This document shows, piece by piece, positions 49,301 to 58,219 of a stretch of 64,000 nt of DNA (its first letter is position 1; each line of letters begins with the position of its first letter). The position numbers and the translations under genes were made by a program. Under the pieces are notes generated by a model. The model did no database searches, was not told the origin of the DNA, and worked only from the letters and a program-made list of their open reading frames with translations. Source of the stretch: Proteus faecis (GTDB lineage Bacteria > Pseudomonadota > Gammaproteobacteria > Enterobacterales > Enterobacteriaceae); contig NZ_PENZ01000028.1 in the NCBI RefSeq assembly GCF_003144395.1, positions 124,001 through 188,000 on the forward strand, read 5' to 3'.

Positions 49301-50430
49301 TTATCTATAATTGTTAATTCTAAAAAAAATTCATATATTTTATTATTATGTATGACTTCAAATTTTAATGATGTATTTTTATCATAAAGACAATTAATCA
49401 CTTTACTCTCTATCAATTCGTTCACTCTTTCGGCTGAAAGATAAAGCTCTCTCATAGAGGCAACTCCATTCTTTATTGCATCTGCTACTGCTTCATTGTA
49501 TTTCAATAGATCTTTTTGTGCCGATGCTTTAGCCAGTGATTGATTGACTGGAATAAAACCAGCCATAGGCCCCCAATCAGAACTTTTTGCCTTAATAGCT
49601 AAATTCTTACTGCTATATTCTCCCGATGAAATTAATGAAGTTGAATTAGTATCTATAGGTCTTACGCCAATAATAAGTCCTTTTTCTTCTGCTATTTGAG
49701 AAAATATTTTTTGATCTTTACTTGGCATACCTACTTTTACTTTATTTATCTCATTTTTCTTATTATTACCTAATGATTTTAGTGTTTTCTTTTTTTCTAT
49801 TTTATTTAATTCTGAAAAACTATTATATTCTTTCCTATTCGTGAAGCTAAATTTTTTTACTTTTTTATTTTTATTTAATAATTCATTGTAGATGGCATTA
49901 TTGTTATAATCCTCGTTAGGATTTTCATAAGAAAAATAAATAGTTGTATTTATTTCCAAATCTGATGGAAAAATAAATTCATTTTTGGGTAAATAACTAC
50001 TTAATATAATACCTTTTATTTCATTATTATTAGCAATGTTATTTTTATATAATAAAAGTGCATTTTCTCTTTGATCGTTATTTCCATGAATAAAAATATT
50101 TTGAGGTAATTGTTCTCTATACTGTAACCAAAGATGTTCTAATAAATCTAACCCTGCATTTTTATTTTTTGACACATCTACAATAAATAGATCATATCCA
50201 GCCGCATGATATTCATCTACATATCTAAGGTAGTTCTTTTCTATTTCATCCGTTTCACTCAGAAGAATAATGACATTATCATTTTTTTTAATGCTCTTTC
50301 TTTTATTACTTAATGCATAATATGCATTAATTTTATCATTACTTACTTTTTTTAAGACATTTCCCTCTATATTTATAAGTGTAAAGCTATATGATTCGTC
50401 ATTAATTATTAATGATTTATTTTTTTTCAT
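43333..50430 (-). CDS. Giant multidomain RTX toxin with edema-factor-like nucleotidyl cyclase domain
   Basis: 2365 residues. (1) Residues about 50-200 read like an alpha/beta-hydrolase fold with a degenerate nucleophile elbow (IHGNND). (2) Residues about 235-575 are an edema factor/CyaA/ExoY-type cyclase: Lys275 and Lys282 (spacing 7) before SSDWGPMAGFIPV, Asp409 and Asp411 in ADYDLF, and His497/Asn503 in VHHGADDANPF, all with family spacing. (3) Residues about 715-835 resemble an ADP-ribosyltransferase (IYKSF, FYGFS, VPGTHFRV) but the catalytic Glu is uncertain. (4) Residues about 1260-1400 match the TcdB/Mcf pore region, hydrophobic at 1340-1385. (5) RTX calcium repeats at about 1760-1815 and 2171-2245 (GGEGNDLL type), with an uncleaved C-terminal tail as used by type I secretion. 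No signal peptide, no MARTX-type cysteine protease domain, and no hlyB/hlyD/hlyC neighbours. Much more A/T-rich than its neighbours, suggesting acquisition. Expected role: cAMP- or other cNMP-producing secreted toxin; cofactor unknown. Confidence 0.85.
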   Translation of the reverse strand: MKKNKSLIINDESYSFTLINIEGNVLKKVSNDKINAYYALSNKRKSIKKNDNVIILLSETDEIEKNYLRYVDEYHAAGYDLFIVDVSKNKNAGLDLLEHLWLQYREQLPQNIFIHGNNDQRENALLLYKNNIANNNEIKGIILSSYLPKNEFIFPSDLEINTTIYFSYENPNEDYNNNAIYNELLNKNKKVKKFSFTNRKEYNSFSELNKIEKKKTLKSLGNNKKNEINKVKVGMPSKDQKIFSQIAEEKGLIIGVRPIDTNSTSLISSGEYSSKNLAIKAKSSDWGPMAGFIPVNQSLAKASAQKDLLKYNEAVADAIKNGVASMRELYLSAERVNELIESKVINCLYDKNTSLKFEVIHNNKIYEFFLELTIIDNKQYYLVQYNNQFGIEPVLVMADPISNKPMIADYDLFTVIYPYSHLGTNTRVNIPVSWEEWKQSVNYAELTDKQKMLYNDKLLYEKNEGNQLGFISQQIKELKNELNTALGRPIGMEIVHHGADDANPFAVIHDNFPATFFIPKSLFDKPLNSKNQTLDDLFYINNNGTVVLQSPDEFSKFQQFMIDLGYIAPLNEKWNDGNNVNFFTKRRKLSTTFVDTKNEIGRKLSIDKKDKYTLEYDTSLNKFNKGSYVENKASLQEIELNNNLAENEINLLLSEYNSENDLLNTVNNKNNLQAVKEKNKLRSKIIDIKWFERIGHKLLDSLIKTDGLFLNKTNENRLIRFFSLLSKCPDINTPIYKSFSIESGNILKNNYKKGKLFAFDGIFYGFSNIEKVKKSSSDNVYISIIGKHNAKPLTSFHSGSSEKAIIVPGTHFRVINNKTINNKNYVVLEVVNEISYQEPVFDLYSGELKGIGIDKYRTTFSEKTERKINSFKLNNIFESYRGESLQSVTIKNVIDKIIERKISVEYAIHKYFKKISKVFSSDNSTLLYNKVSLAIYDPLINKSFNQYVNKKITLEEWKNSYNANYLNDTVTDNIDRVKLLINSIHDVPKSINYLSDASTNLLSHYFNEFDKNKLLINLFNIASNEQEYNIAINDIDYLISLNGNKDILSSVGIKDARELSKKILNEKKSTDNLFELSLGINNNKIVEGKIKIHNIEVDKRLLISLGARINNKKIEEIDVFEKNNAYSHLTFDADKINDYFLSASGTDNDKKAIFIIKKLLKNKEKNIKKLISINAERIDYLASYERLVKILELEKAPFDEYYWDSVRKPSLKIPRHMKILSKVGYANIGYSMWQSVNNTFSLAEQLNNPNISLQQRKEIITNLSLMWSEMAFNGVSEIIEIAIAKGLLRYRHNPLEYISKISNRIGIALNILSVGFDIYNVYDNFSRISGETDEKQKIDYIVNGSFAVVSGLVTVGISIAMLAGSTIAGPIGIVAGALIALATSIYNAVRLIEEAKKQVSFTSMEELDNGFYVFLMGDITPDKRNKLTYLDTENQLEEMVDKKALTHFEEIKKQSSNSGYFYTNEKHIYQEYYYYKIIPILIGETVDSILMPSKDFISQRISQNISQQEAEEISALYPHLSAKKTEYKYYLPKEAIATDEKLIFDVDFYANELNRYTIKIASGDTNVIFGEIVDEDFLKKSKTTKEYVINKYGESKLENRLIKANNIEKYYISDWHENSVIYFNTHNGNDIIAAPSITQNTFDIYNGTKRLSGGLKDDVFNIFTSESPYYASRFYGREGNDTLRLIKTTGKYTGYKVNLQHNYVKFKNSEDKTNSQSFHSKLYLYQNESGFYSKKLIDTMPNIELQDQKVIAYLDSIENVIGSEIGDDYILGNEEANYLNGAGGVDLLYGKGGNDTLVLNEGYAEGGEGNDSYIILRSFLEQSYNKWFETIINENSKLGSSVVRFNYCFDEIISIKRNKKDIIFDFKIDNDRQEGKHIYHSVTLRNVYDDSVNNTPLHHYTLITQDGFVLTLDENTKDKTLYKFSYLEKYNESKLVIEDFYINEYSNLVITAFKDQSRNIKLLPELKYSGFSSGKNLRFGIHGNNKNNSYFSIEANSYIKLSQGNDSYQIKTFLTKSKNKRVNISFSDYIDKFTKDDVNHFFLTDISGFDLTFKDGLLSHRYLPNDYLTLYFEQELLNKIVDTNLTIKLIDKDNIVFTLPTKDSHSNLLMPVVNLNLTISESDDFLVIPESLILNKEALSAYAVNLSNSTLLSATLAEKPKELIDLLPILELSDGNDIIANNNNVSSVIDGGKGDDNILVNTGHHILIAGEGNDRLSGGEGNDLLISQFGHDYLSGGEGNNVYVVQKRQSRVTIYDEGKNSHILVTGLAENETLLSSQVGNNTQYQTQDKQFTLIVETAENEINEQEQKTAISITKTPSELSLQGLANIIQEMAIFNQQQFTAVNNHETISLSTWSPLALVEKQL

Positions 50431-50555
50431 TTTATATTTTCCATTTAAATAATTTATTTATCTGGAAAATAATTACATTCTTTTATTAATATAAATATAA
50501 AAAACAACACACATTAAAGTAAAATTCATAATTATAATAAAATAACGGTTTTATT

Positions 50556-50590
50556 AAAAAAGCAGCTTCATATTATGAAGCTGCTTTTTT
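50556..50590. terminator. Bidirectional terminator between speB and the toxin gene
   Basis: AAAAAGCAGCTTCA / TGAAGCTGCTTTTT around TATTA, with A- and T-runs. It lies 95 bp after the leftward speB stop, and about 126 bp upstream of the toxin start, so it shields the toxin from speB read-through. Confidence 0.85.
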
Positions 50591-50684
50591 TAGTTGAATC
50601 TAAATTATTTGTTAATATTAGTGATATTGCGTTCTTGAATAAAAGCGTCTTGGTGCTTAACTAGTTTATTCGCATCAAACAACG

Positions 50685-51605
50685 TTACTTTTTAGCCGCC
50701 TGCAAATAGAGCATATCAAGTGCAATTGTTGCCCCAGCAAGCGCCGTAATGTCTGATTGATCATAAGCCGGAGAAACTTCAACTAAATCCATACCTACAA
50801 TATTTAACGGTTGTAATGCACGTAAGATCTTCAGTGCTTTATCAGTTGTTAATCCACCGACAACGGGTGTTCCTGTTCCTGGTGCAAACGCAGGATCAAG
50901 ACAATCAATATCAAAAGTCAGGTAAACAGGTAGATCGCCAACAATACCTTTGATCTGATCAACAATATCAGTCACACCACGATCGTTAACTTGCGCTGCA
51001 TCCAATACAGTAAAACCATTGTCACTGTCATGATCAGTACGAATACCAATTTGTACTGAGTGGTTAGGATCGATTAATCCTTCATTTGGAGCATGGAAGA
51101 ACATTGTACCGTGGTCAAATTTACTACCATTACCATAAGTATCGGTATGTGCATCAAAATGAACTAATGCCATTTTACCAAAGTGTTTTGCATGAGCACG
51201 TAATAAAGGTAATGTGACAAAATGGTCACCACCAAATGTTAAACATTTTTTACCTGCCGCTAATAACTTCTCTGTATGAGCTTGTAATTTATCGCTCATA
51301 TCCTGTGCATCACCGAAGTTAAAAACTAAGTCACCGCAATCGACAACGCTTAAACGTTCACGCATATCGAAATTCCACGGCCAGCGGTTACCTTCCCACG
51401 CTAAATTTGTTGAAATTTGGCGAATTGCGCCAGGTCCATGACGCGTTCCTGCGCGACCTGATGTTGCCATATCAAAAGGTACACCCGTAATAACCCAATC
51501 TGCATCACTGCTGTAAGGCTGAAAATTCAGTGGAAAACGTAAAAAACCAAATGCATTAGAGATCAATGAATTATCAGTCTCATTACCTAACGTACTATTT
51601 TTCAT
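50685..51605 (-). CDS. speB: SpeB, agmatinase
   Basis: Manganese enzyme that hydrolyses agmatine to putrescine and urea. 306 residues, E. coli length. Ureohydrolase metal motifs: [23 protein letters not shown] and [20 protein letters not shown]. Downstream of speA (101 bp gap with a hairpin), so agmatine made by SpeA is used directly. In P. mirabilis, putrescine from this route is known to affect swarming. Confidence 0.97.
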   Translation of the reverse strand: MKNSTLGNETDNSLISNAFGFLRFPLNFQPYSSDADWVITGVPFDMATSGRAGTRHGPGAIRQISTNLAWEGNRWPWNFDMRERLSVVDCGDLVFNFGDAQDMSDKLQAHTEKLLAAGKKCLTFGGDHFVTLPLLRAHAKHFGKMALVHFDAHTDTYGNGSKFDHGTMFFHAPNEGLIDPNHSVQIGIRTDHDSDNGFTVLDAAQVNDRGVTDIVDQIKGIVGDLPVYLTFDIDCLDPAFAPGTGTPVVGGLTTDKALKILRALQPLNIVGMDLVEVSPAYDQSDITALAGATIALDMLYLQAAKK

Positions 51606-51661
51606 GCTATTACCTCTGTTACCTATTTAAAATAAGCAACATACAATCAATATGATAGATA

Positions 51662-51688
51662 AAGAGTGATGTTTAAAACATCACTCTT
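51662..51688 (-). repeat. Hairpin in the speA-speB spacer
   Basis: Perfect 13-bp arms AAGAGTGATGTTT / AAACATCACTCTT with a 1-nt centre, 18 bp after the speA stop. Could attenuate or stabilise; only a short TTTAT tail follows on the minus strand. Confidence 0.55.
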
Positions 51689-51706
51689 GCATTGGGAAGT
51701 GAAGAA

Positions 51707-53614
51707 TTACTCTTCTTCTTCCAGATACGTATAACCGTATAAACCACTTTCAAATTCAGTCAGAAATTGCTCTTGTAACGCTTCGTCTAACTGTGCATTT
51801 TTTACTTGAATGCGGAAACGTTCTAGTAGCACGGCTGGATTTAACTTAACGTATTGAAGCATATCAGCAACCGTGTCACCCTCTTCACTGAGTTGATAAG
51901 TCAGATTTCCTTTTTCATCAAGATAAACGTCTACAGCTGCTGTATCACCAAATAAGTTGTGCATATTACCTAAAATTTCTTGATAAGCCCCCACCATAAA
52001 GAAGCCAATCATCGGTGGATATTCAGGATCATAAGCTGGCATTGGCATGGTTGTTTCAACACCATCACCATCAACATAGTGATCAATAATACCGTCAGAG
52101 TCACAGGTGATATCCAACAATACTGCACGACGATCTAATGGTTTATCTAAACCCTCTATTGGCAAAACAGGGAAGAGCTGATCAATTCCCCATGCATCAG
52201 GTAAAGATTGGAAAAGTGAGAAGTTAACATAGAACTTATCTGACATACGTTCTTGTAATTCATCGATAATAGGACGATGAGCTCGATTACTTGGATCAAG
52301 ATCGTATTGAATACGACGACAGATATTCAAATATAGTTCTTCAGCCCAAGCACGCTCTGTCAGGCTTAACATGCCGTGAACATATTGAGTATGCACATCA
52401 TGAAGATCTAATTGGCTATCATGTAACCATTCACGTAATGAACGGCTATGCCCTTTAGTTTGCATCTCTTCCCATGTTTCCCAAAGGCTTGCAATAGGTC
52501 TTGCAGCATCTTCCTCTGGTGGTGTAATCGCTGTAAATTCATTACGCTCAACACCAATTACATTAGAAATCAGTACAGTATGATGTGCTGTTAATGCGCG
52601 TCCTGATTCCGTAATTACCGTTGGATGAGGTAAATCATTTTCATCACATGCGTCACCAATCGCCCAAATAACATTATTCGCATATTCATTGAGGCCATAG
52701 TTAACGGAGCAATCAGATTGTGAGCGTGTCCCTTCATAGTCCACACCTAAACCACCGCCCACATCGAAATACTGAATATTTACGCCCAATTTGTGCAGTT
52801 CAACATAGAAGCGTGCAGATTCGCGAACACCGGTTGCAATATCACGAATATTTGCCATCTGAGATCCCAGATGGAAATGCAATAACTGTAAGCTATCTAT
52901 ACGACCAGCTTGGCGTAAGGTATCAATGAGTTGCAATACTTGTGTTGCTGCCAAACCAAATTTTGATTTTTCGCCACCACTTGCTTGCCACTTACCTGAA
53001 CCTTGAGAGGCTAGACGGGCACGAACACCTAAACGAGGAATAACTTCTAAACGCTCAGCTTCTTCTAATACCATTTTTATCTCAGACATTTTCTCAATCA
53101 CTAAGAAAACTTTATGTCCAAGTTTTTCACCGGTAAGCGCTAAACGAATATATTCACGGTCTTTATAACCATTACACACAATCACTGAACTTGTCATATT
53201 GGCATGAGCAAGCACAGCCATCAGTTCTGCTTTTGAACCCGCTTCTAAGCCTAAAGGCTCACCTGCATTAACTAATGACTCAATAACACGACGTTGCTGG
53301 TTAACTTTAATTGGATAGACTAAAAAATAGTCACCTTTATAACCATAAGCTTCACGCGCACGATGAAACGCAGCATTAATAGAACGTAAGCGATGTTGTA
53401 AAATCTGAGGAAAACAAAAAAGCGCAGGGAGGCGCAAATGTGAATACTCGTCTTGCACTTGCTTAACTAATTCTGTTAAGTCCAAAGTTGCCTCGGGTAC
53501 ATCAGGATTAGGGCAAACACTGATATTTCCTCGATTATTCGCTAAATAGTACCCACCACCCCAATATGTGATGTTATAGGTCTGTTGCATCTTGCGAGCG
53601 ATGTTATCATTCAT
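51707..53614 (-). CDS. speA: SpeA, biosynthetic arginine decarboxylase
   Basis: PLP enzyme that converts arginine to agmatine. 635 residues, about 20 shorter than E. coli because the extended N-terminus is missing. PLP lysine in [44 protein letters not shown] and the active-site CDSDGIID are typical of fold III decarboxylases. First gene of the speA-speB pair, preceded by a long structured leader. Confidence 0.97.
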   Translation of the reverse strand: MNDNIARKMQQTYNITYWGGGYYLANNRGNISVCPNPDVPEATLDLTELVKQVQDEYSHLRLPALFCFPQILQHRLRSINAAFHRAREAYGYKGDYFLVYPIKVNQQRRVIESLVNAGEPLGLEAGSKAELMAVLAHANMTSSVIVCNGYKDREYIRLALTGEKLGHKVFLVIEKMSEIKMVLEEAERLEVIPRLGVRARLASQGSGKWQASGGEKSKFGLAATQVLQLIDTLRQAGRIDSLQLLHFHLGSQMANIRDIATGVRESARFYVELHKLGVNIQYFDVGGGLGVDYEGTRSQSDCSVNYGLNEYANNVIWAIGDACDENDLPHPTVITESGRALTAHHTVLISNVIGVERNEFTAITPPEEDAARPIASLWETWEEMQTKGHSRSLREWLHDSQLDLHDVHTQYVHGMLSLTERAWAEELYLNICRRIQYDLDPSNRAHRPIIDELQERMSDKFYVNFSLFQSLPDAWGIDQLFPVLPIEGLDKPLDRRAVLLDITCDSDGIIDHYVDGDGVETTMPMPAYDPEYPPMIGFFMVGAYQEILGNMHNLFGDTAAVDVYLDEKGNLTYQLSEEGDTVADMLQYVKLNPAVLLERFRIQVKNAQLDEALQEQFLTEFESGLYGYTYLEEEE

Positions 53615-54060
53615 GACATTCTCCTTAGGGAGTATGAGTTTATACCTTGCCTGTCACTATAGTAGTCAATTATCTGACAAAAATCTGAAACGACTGATAA
53701 ATAACAGTTGGAAGTAATGACTCACTATATATTTTTATATGATTATCCAGCTATACGCAGGACATAATAGTAGAAAGTTCTTGAGTTAACCCATAATGAA
53801 TTAACACAATTACCTATTGGCAAGTAACAGACAACTTCGCTCCAAAGAGAAAGAGCTCAAAGAGGAGATTACTCTAGATATACTACGCGTGTAGTATTGG
53901 CGAGTACTGTTTTGGTTTTTGAAAAGACTAACCTGTAGACAATGGATCATTACCCATTCACTCCACACATGACTTAAACCTATAAGCCATTTCCCTAACA
54001 GAGAAACAGGATCAGAAATCCTGCGGTTTACACTGTGTTCAGATTTCACAGTAACCGCGA
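53615..54060 (-). promoter_or_regulatory. Long structured leader region upstream of speA
   Basis: About 445 bp with a dense set of inverted repeats read in the speA direction: GCGGTT...CTGTG/CACAG...AACCGC (54023-54058), CAGGAT/ATCCTG (54007-54023, loop 5), TACTAC/GTAGTA (53881-53896). They suggest a folded 5' leader. An ORF of 79 codons covers 53810-54049 on the same strand without a clear ribosome site; its product is not recognised and does not resemble E. coli YqgB, so I leave it uncalled. No known riboswitch recognised. Confidence 0.45.
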
Positions 54061-54243
54061 GTTTATACCTTTAGTTAGTTAAAAATGCAAAGCAAAAAGT
54101 ACAAAAAACTTTTTTTTCTCTATCACCTATTTTCTCAATACAAAAATAGCGGGCAACAAAAAATAAGATCAACTGTTTGATTCTACTTTCTCCCTATATT
54201 TGATTAAAAAAAGCTGGAATTAAGGAGAGAAGAGTCGTAAAAT

Positions 54244-54267
54244 AGACGTCTAGATGTTAAAACATCC
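54244..54267. promoter_or_regulatory. MetJ operator (met box array) of metK
   Basis: Three tandem 8-mers: perfect AGACGTCT (54244-54251), then AGATGTTA and AAACATCC. The MetJ repressor with S-adenosylmethionine binds such arrays cooperatively, giving feedback control of metK. A TAAAAT box lies just before it at 54238-54243. Confidence 0.88.
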
Positions 54268-54303
54268 ATCCTTAAACCGCTTGTATTAAGGTAACGAGAT
54301 ATA

Positions 54304-55458
54304 ATGACTACACACCTTTTTACTTCTGAATCAGTTTCAGAAGGCCATCCAGATAAAATTGCAGATCAGATTTCTGATGCTGTTCTGGATGCAATCTTAG
54401 AGCAAGATCCAAAAGCACGCGTTGCCTGTGAAACTTACGTCAAGACAGGTATGGTTATGGTAGGCGGAGAAATTACCACCAAAGCTTGGGTCGATATCGA
54501 AGAAATTACACGTAACACTGTTCGTGAAATCGGCTACACCAGTTCCGACATGGGCTTTGATGCTAATTCCTGCGCAGTTATCAGTGCGATTGGTAAACAA
54601 TCTCCTGATATCAACCAAGGTGTTGACCGTGCAAATCCATTAGAACAAGGTGCTGGCGACCAAGGTTTAATGTTTGGTTATGCAACCAACGAAACTGACG
54701 TATTAATGCCTGCTCCAATTACTTATGCTCATCGCTTAGTTCAACGCCAAGCACAAGTCCGTAAAAGTGGTGCTTTACCTTGGTTACGCCCTGACGCGAA
54801 AAGTCAAATTACCTTCCAATATGACAACAACAAAGTTGTCGGTATTGATGCAGTTGTATTATCAACTCAACATTCTGAAGATATTTCACAAAAAGATCTG
54901 CATGAAGCCGTGATGGAAGAGATCATTAAACCAGTTCTACCCGTAGAATGGTTAAATGAACAAACTAAATATTTCATCAACCCAACAGGTCGTTTTGTTA
55001 TCGGTGGACCAATGGGTGACTGTGGCTTAACTGGTCGTAAAATCATTGTCGATACTTATGGCGGTATGGCTCGTCACGGCGGTGGGGCTTTCTCTGGTAA
55101 AGATCCATCGAAAGTTGACCGTTCAGCCGCTTATGCAGCACGTTACGTTGCTAAAAATATCGTGGCAGCAGGTTTAGCAGATCGTTGTGAAATCCAAGTT
55201 TCTTACGCAATCGGTGTGGCAGAGCCAACATCAATTATGGTTGAAACATTTGGTACTGAAAAAGTCCCAACAGCACAACTGATTTTGTTAGTGCGTGAAT
55301 TTTTTGACTTACGTCCTTATGGATTAATTCAAATGTTAGATTTACTGCACCCCATCTATCAAAAAACAGCTGCTTACGGTCACTTTGGTCGTTCTGAATT
55401 CCCTTGGGAAGCAACAGATAAAGCTGAAATCTTACGTGAAGCTGCAGGCTTAAAATAA
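54304..55458 (+). CDS. metK: MetK, S-adenosylmethionine synthetase
   Basis: Makes S-adenosylmethionine from ATP and methionine. 384 residues, E. coli length. Motifs: [18 protein letters not shown], the [12 protein letters not shown] loop and [19 protein letters not shown]. Controlled by the MetJ sites upstream and closed by a terminator 40 bp downstream. Confidence 0.98.
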   Translation: MTTHLFTSESVSEGHPDKIADQISDAVLDAILEQDPKARVACETYVKTGMVMVGGEITTKAWVDIEEITRNTVREIGYTSSDMGFDANSCAVISAIGKQSPDINQGVDRANPLEQGAGDQGLMFGYATNETDVLMPAPITYAHRLVQRQAQVRKSGALPWLRPDAKSQITFQYDNNKVVGIDAVVLSTQHSEDISQKDLHEAVMEEIIKPVLPVEWLNEQTKYFINPTGRFVIGGPMGDCGLTGRKIIVDTYGGMARHGGGAFSGKDPSKVDRSAAYAARYVAKNIVAAGLADRCEIQVSYAIGVAEPTSIMVETFGTEKVPTAQLILLVREFFDLRPYGLIQMLDLLHPIYQKTAAYGHFGRSEFPWEATDKAEILREAAGLK

Positions 55459-55497
55459 GTCTTTTGCCAATAACATCACGTTATAATTTTAATCAGA

Positions 55498-55524
55498 CCA
55501 CATCTTTATTGATGTGGTTTTTTT
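55498..55524 (+). terminator. metK terminator
   Basis: CCACATC / GATGTGG, loop 6 nt, followed by seven T. Confidence 0.9.
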
Positions 55525-55548
55525 ATAACTTCTATTTATAAAACCCAT

Positions 55549-55574
55549 AAAAAAAGCCCCGCAATCATACGGGG
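55549..55574 (-). terminator. bcsG terminator
   Basis: On the minus strand CCCCG / CGGGG with an 8-nt loop, then C and seven T; 58 bp after the bcsG stop. Confidence 0.8.
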
Positions 55575-55632
55575 ATCTCAAGAAGAGAAAACGAGAAAAT
55601 TAATTTATGATGAAACGGTTTCCTATAAAAAG

Positions 55633-57378
55633 TTAGTTAGGATAATTAATCCACTCCCCTTCATTTAACTTGATATAAGACTTACCTTGATAATCAACCA
55701 CAACCGTAGCTTGGTTTTCCGCAACATTAGCAGTTTGAGGAAGCTCACTAGCTAATGCATCCCAATCAATAACCGATTGGTTAAAGACATCCCCATTTAC
55801 ATTACGAGAAATAAACTCAGAAATAGCTAAATAGCTGCTTGGTTCATCAACAATCACAGGAGGATAAAATTGTGCTCGATCTTTTATTCCAGTGAAACGA
55901 ATACCGGCAGGTACAGTAGTAATGCTTTGGCTTGGAATATCTCTTAAGCCTGACATTTGCGTCTTATCACCTTGTAAAGCGGCACCATGCTCAGGCACAA
56001 TCACCACCATCACTTTTCTTCCTTTTTTATCTAGCTCATTCATAAAGCTATCCAAATTATCAAGTAATGTAGAGGCACGTTTACCATAATCAGCAGTGCT
56101 ATTTTTGCCTACATAACGGTTACCATCATGTAGTGATACCAAGTTCACAAAGGTCACCGTGCGGTTCTCATTAGACAGCTCACGCGCTTTCAACCAACGT
56201 TGCAATGTTTCCTTATCGTTGTAAATTTTGGTGCCATCAAATGCAGTAATTTGATGAGAAAGATTTTCTTGATCTTGTAAGGCGATATTAAGATTACCGA
56301 GTTGCTGAATTTCTTTGAGGTAATGACCAAACTTCCCGTTATGGTCGAGCACCAATTTCTTGGTAAATCCTAACGATGATAAATTATCCATCAGCAAGCA
56401 TTGTGTATCAGCAGGATCGTATAAAGCAGAGTGGTGAGTCTGCCCACAACTCGCACGTAATAATCTTAACGATGCTGGGCCACTATAAGAAGATACGGTA
56501 TTAAAGTGGCTAAATAGCACATCAAAATTACCCCAAATTGGGTGTTCTTGTAGCCCAACAGCAGCCACATCAGCGGTAGAAAGCGAGCAAATATTAATAA
56601 TTAAGATATCAAAAGGCTGAGCATTAGCTGCTAACTGTGTAGGAAATGGTGTCGTCCGTTTTTTCTCATAATCATAAAATTGAGTAAGCCAATCATCCAA
56701 TACCTTATTATTGACCTTCTGTTTTTGTGGTGGATAAACTGTATTAGTTGATGCCGTTTGTACCTCTTTAATCGGTACAACTTCAGGGGATACTTGCGGT
56801 TCGACTGATGCTGGTAACGCTTCGGGCTCATTGGCGGCTACGGTGCTTTTTTCAGTATTAATGTTACTTTGTTGCATAAAAGTATTCGCTGAAACAGAAG
56901 GCAACACACCTTGAGAAAAATGAGTAAACCCTCCCATATTTAACCACAATACACCTGCAATAATAAAAACTGATACCCTTACCCACTGTTCAATAAAAAG
57001 GTAACCTACTAACAAAATAAAGGCGACACCGATCATTTTGATATTAATAAAGTTAACAGTTAATTCAATAAGATAATCAAAAGAAAACTGTTTAAGTTGC
57101 CCACCTTGAGAAATTACCGTTGAAAAGCTGGGTAACCAAGTATCATGATAAAATAGAATTATCCCTATTGGGATAGCGGCCCAATTACGTATTTTATGCC
57201 AACTATTTTTTGGTAATGGGAACAATAAAAAAGCCAGAAAAAGTAAATTGCTAAAAGCATCAAAATTTAAATAACCATACCAAAGCAAAACAAACTTTAG
57301 TAAAAAATAGAAATTCCATGCTCCCAACCCATGCCAGTAATGTAAAAAATCGAACTGGGTTGTTTTAGTTTTGTTCAT
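55633..57378 (-). CDS. bcsG: BcsG, cellulose phosphoethanolamine transferase
   Basis: Inner-membrane enzyme that adds phosphoethanolamine to cellulose. 581 residues. Membrane segments fill residues about 22-150, followed by a variable Pro/Glu/Val-rich linker (170-215) and the periplasmic catalytic domain. The nucleophile serine is in NICSLS (264-267 region); SYSGPASLRLLRASCGQT, SLHDGNRY and VVIVPEHGAAL carry metal and substrate residues. Leftward, divergent from bcsRQAB. In E. coli it sits with bcsE and bcsF; neither is here. Confidence 0.95.
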   Translation of the reverse strand: MNKTKTTQFDFLHYWHGLGAWNFYFLLKFVLLWYGYLNFDAFSNLLFLAFLLFPLPKNSWHKIRNWAAIPIGIILFYHDTWLPSFSTVISQGGQLKQFSFDYLIELTVNFINIKMIGVAFILLVGYLFIEQWVRVSVFIIAGVLWLNMGGFTHFSQGVLPSVSANTFMQQSNINTEKSTVAANEPEALPASVEPQVSPEVVPIKEVQTASTNTVYPPQKQKVNNKVLDDWLTQFYDYEKKRTTPFPTQLAANAQPFDILIINICSLSTADVAAVGLQEHPIWGNFDVLFSHFNTVSSYSGPASLRLLRASCGQTHHSALYDPADTQCLLMDNLSSLGFTKKLVLDHNGKFGHYLKEIQQLGNLNIALQDQENLSHQITAFDGTKIYNDKETLQRWLKARELSNENRTVTFVNLVSLHDGNRYVGKNSTADYGKRASTLLDNLDSFMNELDKKGRKVMVVIVPEHGAALQGDKTQMSGLRDIPSQSITTVPAGIRFTGIKDRAQFYPPVIVDEPSSYLAISEFISRNVNGDVFNQSVIDWDALASELPQTANVAENQATVVVDYQGKSYIKLNEGEWINYPN

Positions 57379-58219
57379 TTTTATTTCCTACTCTTTAGTA
57401 TAAATAAAGCCAATTCGACAGTTATATGATTACTCATATCTGTCTTCTTATTACCTCTGATATTTAATTAACCACTCAAAAACCATATAAGAGAATATTT
57501 ATTTAAAACCAAGTGAAAATACTTAAACAAAAGGTGAAAAAATAAAACATCATCAAAAAATAGTTCCCTTATATAAAAAATATACTAGACAACTTATTTA
57601 AACTGAGTTTAAAAATAAAAACTCAACATTCTATTTATAGAATAGCGTCTATTTTTAAAAATGATGAATTATTTACATTAAATAATAAAAGACAGAGTTA
57701 TCTTATTTTTACATTGCGAAATAAACACAATACAAAACACACGTTAACAACATTAAATAACAACTAAAAAACATAGTTAACAACAAGAAAATAAATACAT
57801 AAAAATAAAAACACAACCAATCCATAAAAGACTAAAATATAATAATTTTTATATAAAAATGATATATATCAATATACAATAACGATCATCGAATTTGAAT
57901 ATTTTAATATATTGTCATAAACAACTAATTTACATTTATTTTTTATTTCTTGATTTTGCTGATGATAACCTTTTAGCAAATATTAAAAAAATAAAAATAA
58001 AACTATAAAAGTAAAAATAAAACCAATTACTATCATTTATAAAAATAAGATAAAAATACATATTTTATGTGTTTTTACGTAATTGAAATAATGTATTTTA
58101 AAGCATATTCTAAAATAAATAATTTAATTAAACAGAACACACCATTAATTAACCACTGTTTTTATCAATATTTTAATTTCGATAGAAATTTATTCTTAAT
58201 TTATCCAGAGGTTATTAAA
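57379..58219. other. bcsG-bcsR divergent region, extremely A/T-rich
   Basis: About 840 bp made mostly of A and T, with no supported gene. It must hold the promoters of both cellulose transcripts. The composition is typical of H-NS-silenced regions. The frame upstream of bcsR is open to 58067 but has no ribosome site or conserved sequence. Confidence 0.6.

Noticed and set aside
43333-50430. Toxin as a true MARTX
   Set aside because: Too short, no MARTX A-repeats at the N-terminus and no autoprocessing cysteine protease domain recognised; better described as a cyclase-pore-RTX toxin.
53810-54049. 79-codon leftward frame upstream of speA as a protein gene
   Set aside because: No clear ribosome site, no family, and it overlaps the inverted repeats; more likely leader RNA.
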